DNA from: CAG-533 sp022779465
GTDB taxonomy: Bacteria; Bacillota_I; Bacilli_A; RF39; UBA660
Assembly: GCA_022779465.1 (NCBI GenBank)
Contig: JALFTB010000020.1
Coordinates: 1-64,000 of the forward strand
Length of the DNA stretch: 64,000 nucleotides
Direction of reading: 5' to 3'
Every line of letters starts with the position of its first letter. The first letter of the stretch is position 1. Made by a program: the position numbers and the translations under genes. Below, one piece after another: positions 1 through 8,224 of the stretch. The notes beneath the pieces are model-generated. The model was not told the origin of the DNA. It was given only the letters and a program-made list of their open reading frames with translations, and did no database searches.

Positions 1-39
1 TAAAACCTCGCAAACCCTTTAATTAATTGATTTAAATAA

Positions 40-67
40 AAAATATGGTAGAATTTTTCCATATTTT
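40..67 (-). terminator. hairpin, possible minus-strand terminator
   Basis: An inverted repeat (AAAATATGG with CCATATTTT) is followed on the minus strand by a T-rich stretch. It lies beyond the tRNA-Gly terminator, so it may be a second stop signal. The first 134 bases otherwise show no gene I can support. Confidence 0.4.
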
Positions 68-94
68 AACTTAATTTTGCAAGTGTAAATAAAA

Positions 95-125
95 AACTTA
101 CGACACCATAATAGGATCGTAAGTT
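95..125 (-). terminator. intrinsic terminator of tRNA-Gly
   Basis: A 9-bp perfect stem (AACTTACGA / TCGTAAGTT) lies just downstream of the minus-strand tRNA-Gly. In that direction it is followed by a run of six T. Confidence 0.8.
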
Positions 126-134
126 GTATTCAAT

Positions 135-209
135 TGGAGCAAGTGAGGAGAATCGAACTCCCATCCCAACCTTGGCAAGGTTATATTCTAACCATTGAAC
201 CACACCTGC
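135..209 (-). tRNA. tRNA-Gly (GCC)
   Basis: A full cloverleaf can be folded on the minus strand. The 7-bp acceptor stem is GCAGGTG with CACTTGC, and the anticodon loop TTGCCAA gives anticodon GCC. The CCA end is encoded. It stands alone, divergent from the lipoteichoic acid synthase gene, and has its own terminator. Confidence 0.95.
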
Positions 210-278
210 ACTTGTTGAATATATAATATCAAATTACTGTTTACTTTTCAAGAAAAAAATGCAAATTATATATAATTA

Positions 279-287
279 TGTTACAAT
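279..287 (+). promoter_or_regulatory. extended -10 promoter of the ltaS-like gene
   Basis: TG-T-TACAAT is an extended -10 element located 24 bases before the chosen start codon. No clear -35 hexamer is visible, which is usual for extended -10 promoters. Confidence 0.45.
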
Positions 288-310
288 AGTATAGATAGAA
301 AGGGTTGTTT

Positions 311-2311
311 ATGAAAAAGAAATGGTTAAATTTCAAAAAGAACTTTTTAAATTTTATTAAATATAATAAACAATATTGTTCTTATGTTATACTTTCTATT
401 TTTTGTTGTATTGTTATTAGGGCTGTTACAGTTGGAAATGCTTTTTCAATTAAGCCTTTAGTATTTGATATAGCAACGTCTTTAATGATAGGATCTTTTG
501 CTTATTATTATAAGCCTAAAAAACAATTTACATATCTTTTAATATGTTTATGTGTACTTAGTTTAGTATGTATTGTTAATGCGATATATTATGAATGGTA
601 TAGCTCTTTTGCTTCTTTTAGTTTACTTACTACTTTAGGTCAAGTTAAAGAAGTAGATGATGCGATTGTAGCTAAACTTAAAGTTATTCATTTTATTTAT
701 TTGCTTGCACCAATTGCTTTTGTTTATATTAATAAGTATTTAAATAATAGAGATTATTTTAATTTTGTTTCTAAGTTTGAGAAGAGTAAAGAATTATTTA
801 AGAAAGTTATGCTTTATGGTTTTATAATTCTAGTTATCGGAACCGCTTCTTTGTCTGGAACGGCTTTTAGTAGACTTAGTAAACAATGGAATAGAGAATA
901 TATTGTAAGTAGATTTGGTATTACTATTTATCAGATTAATGATTTAATTGGAACACTTAGACCAACTGTTAGTTCTTGGTTTGGTTATGATGTTGCTTTA
1001 AAAGAGTTTAATGATTATTATGAAAATAATACAATTCCCGTAAGTAATAATAGTTATACTAATTTATATAAAGATTATAATGTTATTTTTGTTCATATGG
1101 AGAGTATGATGTCTTTCTTAATTGATTTAAAGATTAATGATACAGTTATTACTCCTAATTTAAATAAGCTTAGTCAAGAAAGTATTTATTTTACTAATTT
1201 TTATCCGCAAATAAGTGTAGGAACTAGTAGTGATACAGAGTTTACTTTAACTACATCACTAATGCCGGCTTCTAATGGAACTGCTTTTGTAACTTATTAT
1301 GACAGAGAATATGTTACTATTCCTAAGTTATTAAGAGAAAAAGGTTATTACACATTTAGTATGCATGGTAATAAAGCATCTATGTGGAATAGAAATAAGA
1401 TGCATCCTAGTTTAGGTTATATGGATTTTTATTCTAGTACATCATATGATATAGACCAAACTGTTGGGTTAGGATTAGATGATCATTCATTCTTTAAACA
1501 GAGTTTACCAATATTAGAAAATATAGAAAAGAATAATGATAAATACATGGGAACTATTATTACTTTATCAAATCATACTCCTTTTGCTAATGATGAAAAA
1601 TTTGAACAAATTGATTTGACTTATAAAGCAAAAGTATATAATGAGTATAGTGGTAAGGATGAAGAGGTTACTTATTCTTATTTAGATAATACTAAGTTAG
1701 GTAATTATATTAGAAGTGCTCATTATGCAGATAATGCTTTAGGTGAGTTTATTGATATGGTTAATAATAGTGATTACTTTAATAATACTTTATTTGTATT
1801 TTATGGTGATCATGATCCTAAACTTTCAAGAGATGAGTTTAATTATTATTATAATTTTAATCCTGAAACTGGTAAATTATATACTAGTGATGATGAGAAT
1901 TATGTTTCTTATGATTATTTTGCTAATGAGCTTAATAGAAAAACTCCATTAATTTTATGGACTAAGAATAATAAACAAGTTAAAAAAGTTGATTATTATA
2001 TGGGTATGATTGATGTTATGCCTACTGTTGGTAATATGATTGGTATATATAACAAATATGCTTTAGGTCATGATATTTTTGAAATTAAAGATGATAATAT
2101 TATTGCTTTTCCTAATGGTAATTTCTTAACTAATAGGTTGTATTATCGTAGTACTAATGAGACTTATAAGCCTTTATCTTTGGATGATGTATTAACTGAT
2201 AGTTATGTTAATGAATGTAAGGATTATGCTGATAAGATTATTGAGGTTTCAAATGATATTATTACTCATGATTTAATTAGAGATAGTAAGAATAAAGAGG
2301 GTGCTTCATGA
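311..2311 (+). CDS. lipoteichoic acid synthase family protein (LtaS-type sulfatase fold)
   Basis: A polytopic membrane enzyme expected to polymerise glycerol-phosphate, from phosphatidylglycerol, on the outer face of the membrane. The N-terminal part has about five hydrophobic segments, followed by an extracellular sulfatase-like domain. Metal and catalytic residues align with LtaS: E264 (HMESM), nucleophile T305 in GTSSDTEF, and D500-H501 in YGDHDP. About 666 aa is normal for the family. A TTG six bases upstream (305) is in frame but sits on the ribosome site (AAAGG at 299-303), so ATG 311 is preferred. The stop overlaps the next gene by 4 nt (ATGA), implying translational coupling. Primase-type and synthase-type LtaS paralogs cannot be told apart from sequence alone. 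Confidence 0.88.
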   Translation: MKKKWLNFKKNFLNFIKYNKQYCSYVILSIFCCIVIRAVTVGNAFSIKPLVFDIATSLMIGSFAYYYKPKKQFTYLLICLCVLSLVCIVNAIYYEWYSSFASFSLLTTLGQVKEVDDAIVAKLKVIHFIYLLAPIAFVYINKYLNNRDYFNFVSKFEKSKELFKKVMLYGFIILVIGTASLSGTAFSRLSKQWNREYIVSRFGITIYQINDLIGTLRPTVSSWFGYDVALKEFNDYYENNTIPVSNNSYTNLYKDYNVIFVHMESMMSFLIDLKINDTVITPNLNKLSQESIYFTNFYPQISVGTSSDTEFTLTTSLMPASNGTAFVTYYDREYVTIPKLLREKGYYTFSMHGNKASMWNRNKMHPSLGYMDFYSSTSYDIDQTVGLGLDDHSFFKQSLPILENIEKNNDKYMGTIITLSNHTPFANDEKFEQIDLTYKAKVYNEYSGKDEEVTYSYLDNTKLGNYIRSAHYADNALGEFIDMVNNSDYFNNTLFVFYGDHDPKLSRDEFNYYYNFNPETGKLYTSDDENYVSYDYFANELNRKTPLILWTKNNKQVKKVDYYMGMIDVMPTVGNMIGIYNKYALGHDIFEIKDDNIIAFPNGNFLTNRLYYRSTNETYKPLSLDDVLTDSYVNECKDYADKIIEVSNDIITHDLIRDSKNKEGAS

Positions 2312-2913
2312 AAAAGAAAGTGATTTTATTTTTTTGTATTTTAATTTTTGTTTATGCGGTTGGTGGTACTATTTATTATATTGCTACTAGAGAAAAGAAA
2401 GATGATAAGCCTATTGTTACAAATAAGGATACTATTAAGGGTTATGATTATACTTTAAAGAGTAATGCTACTAAATTATATGAAGATGAATTTAAAGCAT
2501 TAAAAGCTAATTTAGAGGGCGATATTAATTATGATGAATATGCAGTAAGTGTCGCTAAGTTATTTGTTATTGATTTATATACTATTAATAATAAAATAAA
2601 TAAGTATGATACAGGTGGCGCTAGTTTTGTATATCCTGATGGCAGAGATAATTATAAACTTAATGTTCAAGATACTATTTATAAATATGTTGAAGATAAT
2701 ACTAATGGTAAGAGAACACAAAATTTGCCAGAAGTTAGTAGTGTAATTGTTAAAGATAGTAAAAAAGATACTTATAAGATTGGTGATAATTCTTTTGAAG
2801 CATATAAAATAAATCTTGAATGGAGTTATGTTCAAGATTTAGGATATGATAAAACAGGAGAAATTATTTTAATAAAGAAAGATAAAAATATTTATGTTGT
2901 AGAAAAAAATTAA
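2308..2913 (+). CDS. membrane-anchored protein of unknown function
   Basis: I do not recognise this family. It is 201 aa with one N-terminal hydrophobic segment (about residues 4-26) and a charged, Lys/Asp-rich extracellular part without cysteines. The ATGA overlap with the ltaS-like gene and the shared downstream terminator make it a two-gene operon, so an accessory role in lipoteichoic acid or envelope work is a reasonable guess from context only. Confidence 0.7.
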   Translation: MKKKVILFFCILIFVYAVGGTIYYIATREKKDDKPIVTNKDTIKGYDYTLKSNATKLYEDEFKALKANLEGDINYDEYAVSVAKLFVIDLYTINNKINKYDTGGASFVYPDGRDNYKLNVQDTIYKYVEDNTNGKRTQNLPEVSSVIVKDSKKDTYKIGDNSFEAYKINLEWSYVQDLGYDKTGEIILIKKDKNIYVVEKN

Positions 2914-2934
2914 GAAGCTATTTTTTAGCTTCTT
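2912..2934. terminator. bidirectional terminator between convergent genes
   Basis: A 9-bp stem (AAGAAGCTA / TAGCTTCTT) with a T-rich loop. T-runs lie on both sides, so it can end the + strand ltaS operon and the minus-strand DUF378 gene. It overlaps both stop codons. Confidence 0.85.
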
Positions 2935-3133
2935 ATTTTTCATCTAAATCCATAAGTAAGATGCCAACATTTATCATACTTGTTAATCCAACTAAAGAAT
3001 AAACGATACGACTTATTACTGATGAGGCACCAAAAATGGCTTCTACTAGGTTAAAATCTAATAAACCGATTAATCCCCAGTTAATACCTCCAATAATAGT
3101 AACAACTAAGCATACTTTTTGTAGTGTACTCAT
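2933..3133 (-). CDS. DUF378 family small membrane protein
   Basis: A 66-aa protein with two hydrophobic segments and the family pattern VTIIGGINWGLIG near the N-terminus followed by VYSLVGL. DUF378 proteins are small bacterial membrane proteins with no established function. An in-frame start further upstream (3184) would add 17 residues unlike the family. ATG at 3133 has an AGAGG site at the right spacing and gives the usual length. It is a single gene, convergent with the operon on its left. Confidence 0.85.
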   Translation of the reverse strand: MSTLQKVCLVVTIIGGINWGLIGLLDFNLVEAIFGASSVISRIVYSLVGLTSMINVGILLMDLDEK

Positions 3134-3224
3134 AATAACCTCTTTTCTAATATTAGTATGGGTAATATTTAAAATAATATACATAATTATTTTTTAGTTA
3201 AATATTATTATTGTAGGAGGTTAA

Positions 3225-4223
3225 ATGAAAAAATATTTAGTTGTTTTATTAGGAGTTTTATGTCTTTTTGGATGTGGAAAGGCAGACCAAAGTAATGTAA
3301 AAGATGAATTTGTTAAGAACATATCTAAAAAGAATTCTTATTTAGTTAAAGGGACAATGAATATTATTAGTAATGAAGATACTTTTTCTTATAATGTAAC
3401 GGTTGCTAAAAGTAATGATAATTATAGAGTTAATTTAGTTAATACTATTAATAATCATGAACAAGTAATTCTTAGAAGTAATAATGAAGTATATGTTGTT
3501 ACACCTAGTTTAAATAAGAGTTTTAAATTTCAATCAGAGTGGCCAGATAATGGTTCACAAGCTTATTTACTTAATAGTTTAGTAAATGATATTAATAATG
3601 ATTCAGAAAGTAAAGCAGAAGCTGATGGTGATGGTTTTGTCATTAGTAGTAAAGTAAATTATCCAAATAATGCTAATTTAGTTAGTGAAAAGATTTATTT
3701 AGATAAGAAAAGTAATCTAAAGAAAGTAGAAGTTTTAGATAAAGATGGAAAGGTTAAAATTACTGTTAATTATACATCTATAGATTTTAAACCTACTTTT
3801 AAAGATGATTATTTTAAATTAGAATCTTTGATTGATGAAGAATGTTGTAAAGATAAGGAAACTAGTGCTTTAATGGATGATATTGTTTATCCTTTATATT
3901 TACCATCTAATACTTATTTAAGTACTAAAGATACTGTTAATACTGAAAGTGGTAATAGAGTTATCTTAACCTTTACTGGAGATTCTCCTTTTACTTTAAT
4001 TGAAGAAAAGACTGTTGCTAATAGTGAATTTGAAATTATACCAGTTTATGGTGAACCTTTAATGCTTAGTGAAACAATGGGAGCTTTATCATCAAATTCT
4101 TTATATTTTACTAGTAACAATGTTGATTTTTATTTATCTAGTGATAAGTTATCAGGTAATGAATTATTAACGATAGCTGAAAGTATTACAGGAAGTAGTT
4201 TATCAGTTTCGGGAGACAAATAG
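3225..4223 (+). CDS. lipoprotein with LolA/GerS-like domain
   Basis: It has a clear lipoprotein signal peptide ending in the lipobox LFGC, so it should be anchored on the outer face of the membrane. The mature part (about 310 aa) begins with repeated beta-strand patterns (SYLVKGTMNI, YNVTVAK, YRVNLVN, VYVVTPSLNKSFKF). These resemble LolA-fold lipoprotein-sorting-like proteins of Firmicutes, a group that includes the germination lipoprotein GerS. The assignment is by pattern, not by a diagnostic motif. It is a single gene with a GGAGG ribosome site and its own terminator. Sporulation genes elsewhere in the window make a spore or germination role possible but unproven. Confidence 0.6.
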   Translation: MKKYLVVLLGVLCLFGCGKADQSNVKDEFVKNISKKNSYLVKGTMNIISNEDTFSYNVTVAKSNDNYRVNLVNTINNHEQVILRSNNEVYVVTPSLNKSFKFQSEWPDNGSQAYLLNSLVNDINNDSESKAEADGDGFVISSKVNYPNNANLVSEKIYLDKKSNLKKVEVLDKDGKVKITVNYTSIDFKPTFKDDYFKLESLIDEECCKDKETSALMDDIVYPLYLPSNTYLSTKDTVNTESGNRVILTFTGDSPFTLIEEKTVANSEFEIIPVYGEPLMLSETMGALSSNSLYFTSNNVDFYLSSDKLSGNELLTIAESITGSSLSVSGDK

Positions 4224-4234
4224 TCTCTCTTTTT
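4211..4234 (+). terminator. intrinsic terminator of the lipoprotein gene
   Basis: GAGAC / GTCTC stem overlapping the stop codon, followed by TCTTTTTT. Confidence 0.75.
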
Positions 4235-4236
4235 TA

Positions 4237-4264
4237 TTGACAAAATTTCATCATGTGTTATGAT
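4237..4264 (+). promoter_or_regulatory. vegetative promoter of the acyl-CoA synthetase gene
   Basis: TTGACA, 16 bp, then TATGAT, ending only 17 bases before the start codon. The expected 5' leader is therefore very short. Confidence 0.6.
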
Positions 4265-4281
4265 AAAATTGGTGATGGGGA

Positions 4282-6276
4282 ATGGTAAGCTTAATTGATA
4301 AGTTAAATGATGAAGTTAATCAAATATTAGTCGAAAATCATGATTTAAAAAAAAGAGAATATCCTTATAAGGCTGATTATAGTCCTAAAATCAAGAAAAT
4401 TTTAGATGATATAGATGAAAATCATAATAATTCTTGGTCTGTAGAGTTTTTTCGTAAGGCTAGAAGTGGTAATTTAGATTGTAATGCGTTATTTTATCGT
4501 GGTACTTATATTAGTTATCGTGAGTTATATGAAAAAGCTTATGAATTTGCTAAATCTTTAAAAGCAATGGGATATAAGAAGGGTGATGAAATTCCAGTTT
4601 GTGTTGGAAATATTCCAGAATTCTTATATATTGAGCTAGCAATTAATTTAATTGGATGTAAAATGAATAGTTTTGGTGATTGGTTTGATCCAGAATATAC
4701 TAAATTTATTTTAAATAATTCTAAGAGTAAAACTGTATTTATTTCTGATGATGTTAGAGATATGCTTAAAGATAAGATTGAAGGATCAAATGTTGAAAAT
4801 GTTGTAGTATTTTCTTTAACTGATTCTTTAAAGAAAGATGCAAATGGTGAAGTAATTGATCCTTATGCTAAGTATGATTCTAAAGTTTATGATATGCACA
4901 ATTATGTAGGTGATATTAAAAGTACTTGGAGTAAGAATATTATTAATAAAGAAGAATTTATGTCTTTAGGTTTAAATTATAATGGTAGAGTAGTTGAAAA
5001 TATGAGTTTAGATGATCATTGTGCGATTACTTATACTAGTGGTACTACTCATCCAGGATGGCCTAAGGCTGTTTTAAATGATAATAGAACTTATTATACT
5101 ATGTCTAGATTTAAGGATGCCGATATTTCTGGTATGGCTAGTTTAAATAAGAGAAAGGTTATGCATCATATTCCTACTTATACTCATATGGAATTATGTT
5201 CTATTTGTGATTCTTTATATCAAATTTGTTCTTTAAGATTAGAACCTTTTTATAGAGAAGATTTCTTTAAGTATGCAATACTTATTAATGAACCTAATTA
5301 TTCACCAGGTAGTGTAGCTTTCTGGAGTAGTTTATGTGATGCTTTAAATAATGGTGATCCTGAGTTTAAAGATGCTGATTTTGGACATTTAATTGCAGCT
5401 GTTGTTACTGGTGAGGGTATGAGTCAAGGTGAAGAAAAATACTTTAATTATACAGCTAGAAAACATAAATTTGGGTCTAAAGAATTGCCTTTCCCAATAG
5501 CTCCAATATCATTTTCAATTGGTGGAGGAACTAATGAAGCTAGTGGTATTTTTACAACTTTATTTAAAGCTCATATGGAAAAATTACCACAAAATTTAAA
5601 ACATAGAAAAGAAGGTTTAGGTTTAACTACTTTACCTTTTGCGATTACAGAAGTATTAGATGATGAAGGTCATTATTGTAAGATTGGAGAAGCTGGTACT
5701 TTAGTTTCCAGATCTCCAGCAATGATGGTTGGTTATTATTATGATGAAGAATTAAATAAAGATGCATTTATTACTGATGCTTATGGTAATAGATGGGTTA
5801 ATATGGGTAAATTTTCATACAAATCTGATAAATATGGCAGAATTAAAATGAAAGGTAGACCTAAAGCTATTATTAAATTAGATGACGGTAAAACTGTTCC
5901 TTTCTTTAATGTTGAAGATACAGTACTTAAAGATACTAAATTAGTTATGTCTTGTAGTGTTGTTCCTGTTAATGATGATTGCTTAGGTGAAGTTTACGCA
6001 ATTTGGGTAGTGCCTAATCCAAGAATAAAATTAAGCAAAGAAAAACTTGTTAGAAGTATTGTTTTAAGATTAGAACAACAATTTGATAAAGAAGTATTAG
6101 ATAAGTTATATATTAATGTAACTCATAAATTTCCAGTAGCACCAAGTGGTAAGAGAGATTTAGAAACTTTAAAAACTTGGGGTTATGATAAAGAAGCTAA
6201 TGTTACAAGATTAGCTACTGAATATAAATATCAAATGCAAAAAGATAGTAAAGTATTTAAGATGAGTTCGATGTAA
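4282..6276 (+). CDS. AMP-forming acyl-CoA synthetase-like enzyme
   Basis: A member of the ANL (adenylate-forming) superfamily, expected to activate a carboxylic acid as an acyl-AMP and then a thioester. The phosphate-binding loop at residues 252-263 reads TSGTTHPGWPKA instead of the usual TSGTTGxPKG, with a short insertion. Later motifs are present: a GGG-TNEASG stretch near the A5 region, GYYYD, and a C-terminal APSGKRD that supplies the catalytic Lys. At 664 aa it is longer than typical fatty acyl-CoA ligases. The upstream codon is a stop, which fixes the start at or after 4282; the GGGG ribosome site is unusually close. The substrate cannot be read from sequence. It forms a single-gene unit between its own promoter and terminator. 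Confidence 0.75.
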   Translation: MVSLIDKLNDEVNQILVENHDLKKREYPYKADYSPKIKKILDDIDENHNNSWSVEFFRKARSGNLDCNALFYRGTYISYRELYEKAYEFAKSLKAMGYKKGDEIPVCVGNIPEFLYIELAINLIGCKMNSFGDWFDPEYTKFILNNSKSKTVFISDDVRDMLKDKIEGSNVENVVVFSLTDSLKKDANGEVIDPYAKYDSKVYDMHNYVGDIKSTWSKNIINKEEFMSLGLNYNGRVVENMSLDDHCAITYTSGTTHPGWPKAVLNDNRTYYTMSRFKDADISGMASLNKRKVMHHIPTYTHMELCSICDSLYQICSLRLEPFYREDFFKYAILINEPNYSPGSVAFWSSLCDALNNGDPEFKDADFGHLIAAVVTGEGMSQGEEKYFNYTARKHKFGSKELPFPIAPISFSIGGGTNEASGIFTTLFKAHMEKLPQNLKHRKEGLGLTTLPFAITEVLDDEGHYCKIGEAGTLVSRSPAMMVGYYYDEELNKDAFITDAYGNRWVNMGKFSYKSDKYGRIKMKGRPKAIIKLDDGKTVPFFNVEDTVLKDTKLVMSCSVVPVNDDCLGEVYAIWVVPNPRIKLSKEKLVRSIVLRLEQQFDKEVLDKLYINVTHKFPVAPSGKRDLETLKTWGYDKEANVTRLATEYKYQMQKDSKVFKMSSM

Positions 6277-6292
6277 TGGACTTATCTTTTTT
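6259..6292 (+). terminator. intrinsic terminator after the acyl-CoA synthetase gene
   Basis: An imperfect 10-bp stem (AAGATGAGTTC / GACTTATCTT, one bulge) overlaps the stop codon and is followed by a long T-run. Confidence 0.7.
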
Positions 6293-6330
6293 TTTGTGAT
6301 AAGATTTTATTATACTAGGAGGATTATGAT

Positions 6331-8115
6331 ATGACTTATTTAATTATAATTTGTTTATCACTTATATATTCCATTGTTTTAAACGTTGTATATTTTAGAA
6401 AGAATCATTTACAGACACAAGAAACTAAATATTATTCAATTTTGATTGTATTTAATTTGTTTGCATTGATATTTGAGTTAATATGCGGGATTTTAGGTCA
6501 TACATTACCTACTTCTAGTGTAATATCAATGATGTTTACTAAAGTATTTATGACATATTTAACAGTGTTTTCATGTTTTATATGTTTATATATTTATATG
6601 ATATGTTTTAGTGATAAACCTAAGTTTTTTAATATAGTTAAATATTCTTTATTAAGTATTTTAGTAGTTGGAATTTTATTCATTTTATATTTACCAATAT
6701 CTACTTATAATGGATATGCGACTGGGCAATCAGTTGATTTTGTATTTGCGATTGGAACAGTTTTTATTACATTGGGTTTAATACCTATTTTTATTAGATA
6801 TAAGCATGTTAATTTAAAGAAAACAATACCTTTTATATTGTTTATGTTAGGTAATGTAATTGTAGCTATTATTCAAAAATATAATCCAGAAATTACTATT
6901 ACAACTTCTGTAGAATGTTTAGTTATGTTTGTCATGTATTTTACAATTGAAAATCCAGATGTAAAAATGATTGAAGAATTAACTAAAGCCAGAAGTTTAT
7001 CTGAACAAAGTGCCAATGAAAAGAATGAATTTTTAAGTGTTGTTACCGATGATATCAAAGAGAAATTAAATAGAGTAGAAAAGATTTATGATGATATGTG
7101 TAAACTTAATCCTTCTAAAGAGATGCAGGAAGATTTAGATGATTTGAAAGTTATTGTTGATAATGCAAGAGTTAAGATTAGAAATTCTATTGATGTTTCA
7201 CAAATGGATTCTATGTATTTAAATACGATTAATACTAAATATAATATTAGATTATTACTTAATAGTATTTATTCAATGACTAAAGCAAGTGTTAGTGATA
7301 AGGTTGATTATAGATTAGTTATTAATGATAAAATTCCTGAAGAATTATATGGGGATTCGATTAAGCTTAAACAAGTTATTAATACTTTATTAAGTAACTC
7401 AATAAGATATACTAATAGTGGTTATATTGAATTAAGAGCTAATTGTATTATTAAAAATGATGTATGTAGATTAATTATTAGTGTTGAAGATTCTGGTAAG
7501 GGGATTAATATTTATAAACAAAATGAAATATTATCTAATCATGATGATTTAACTAAAGAAGAAATTAATAAAATTGATGATAAAGATTTAAATTTAAAGA
7601 TGGTTAGAAAGATAATTAATATTATTGGTGGAGCTTTTTCAATAGATACTAATAAAGGTAATGGTACAATTGTAACTATATATGTTGATCAAAAGATTGC
7701 TGATGATAAATCTAATTATGAAAAGAAGATAGCTGAATATAGTGATAAACTTTTAAAACTTAAAAAGGTTGCTTTAATTAGTTCTGATTTAAATGATATT
7801 AAAGTAATAAAGAGTATTTGTAAGAAAAAGGAATATGAGTTTGAGTATTATGATATGACTAAAAAATGTTTAGATGATGTAAGAGCTGATAAACATTTTG
7901 ATATTATAGTTATTGATGAAAATATGGATAAAATTGATGCTAAATCATTTTTAAGTAAAGTTAAAGAAGTAAAGAGTTTTGATGGTAAAGTATTTATTAT
8001 AACTAATAATAAAGATTTAAAATCTAAGAAAGAAATGTTAGATTTGGGATTTAAATCAATTTTAATAAGACCTTTAAATAAGAAGGATTTAATGGATTTC
8101 TTTAATCTGACATAA
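6331..8115 (+). CDS. membrane hybrid histidine-kinase-like protein lacking the phospho-His
   Basis: About seven hydrophobic segments (residues 1-205) precede a short linker, a DHp-like helix, a HATPase domain and a C-terminal receiver domain. The HATPase boxes are present: N-box NTLLSNSIRYT, G1 EDSGKGI, G2-like NKGNGT. In the DHp helix the usual FLxxxSHE reads FLSVVTDD, so the phospho-accepting His is Asp240. The receiver keeps its acceptor (D529 in VIDEN), but the conserved Lys is Arg (IRPL). The protein should bind ATP yet be unable to autophosphorylate in the standard way. It lies directly upstream of spo0A, separated by a terminator, suggesting a sensory or decoy role on that pathway (inference). 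AGGAGG lies 8 bases before the start. Confidence 0.8.
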   Translation: MTYLIIICLSLIYSIVLNVVYFRKNHLQTQETKYYSILIVFNLFALIFELICGILGHTLPTSSVISMMFTKVFMTYLTVFSCFICLYIYMICFSDKPKFFNIVKYSLLSILVVGILFILYLPISTYNGYATGQSVDFVFAIGTVFITLGLIPIFIRYKHVNLKKTIPFILFMLGNVIVAIIQKYNPEITITTSVECLVMFVMYFTIENPDVKMIEELTKARSLSEQSANEKNEFLSVVTDDIKEKLNRVEKIYDDMCKLNPSKEMQEDLDDLKVIVDNARVKIRNSIDVSQMDSMYLNTINTKYNIRLLLNSIYSMTKASVSDKVDYRLVINDKIPEELYGDSIKLKQVINTLLSNSIRYTNSGYIELRANCIIKNDVCRLIISVEDSGKGINIYKQNEILSNHDDLTKEEINKIDDKDLNLKMVRKIINIIGGAFSIDTNKGNGTIVTIYVDQKIADDKSNYEKKIAEYSDKLLKLKKVALISSDLNDIKVIKSICKKKEYEFEYYDMTKKCLDDVRADKHFDIIVIDENMDKIDAKSFLSKVKEVKSFDGKVFIITNNKDLKSKKEMLDLGFKSILIRPLNKKDLMDFFNLT

Positions 8116-8124
8116 TTCGACAAA
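8116..8124 (-). promoter_or_regulatory. 0A-box-like site upstream of spo0A
   Basis: TTCGACAAA is the exact reverse complement of TTTGTCGAA, the known Spo0A binding consensus. It sits directly after the kinase stop codon, about 100 bases before the spo0A start. It suggests autoregulation or feedback on the kinase-like gene. One site by chance in 64 kb is possible. Confidence 0.45.
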
Positions 8125-8131
8125 TGTTTAC

Positions 8132-8165
8132 ATATCTTGACAGTAATTGTCAAGATATTTTCTTT
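8132..8165 (+). terminator. intrinsic terminator between the kinase-like gene and spo0A
   Basis: A perfect 11-bp stem (ATATCTTGACA / TGTCAAGATAT) with a 5-nt loop, followed by TTTCTTTTT. Confidence 0.9.
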
Positions 8166-8224
8166 TTATTTGTAGAAAATAATATTATAATAGAATTGCG
8201 TGGTGTAAATAAAAAGGAGATAAG

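Noticed and set aside
305..313. TTG start for the LtaS-like gene.
   Set aside because: It lies one base after the AAAGG ribosome site; the ATG at 311 has normal spacing.
305..2311. Mycoplasma-type genetic code (TGA as Trp).
   Set aside because: TGA ends genes at expected family lengths (for example 2309-2311 and 18633-18635) and Trp is written TGG throughout.
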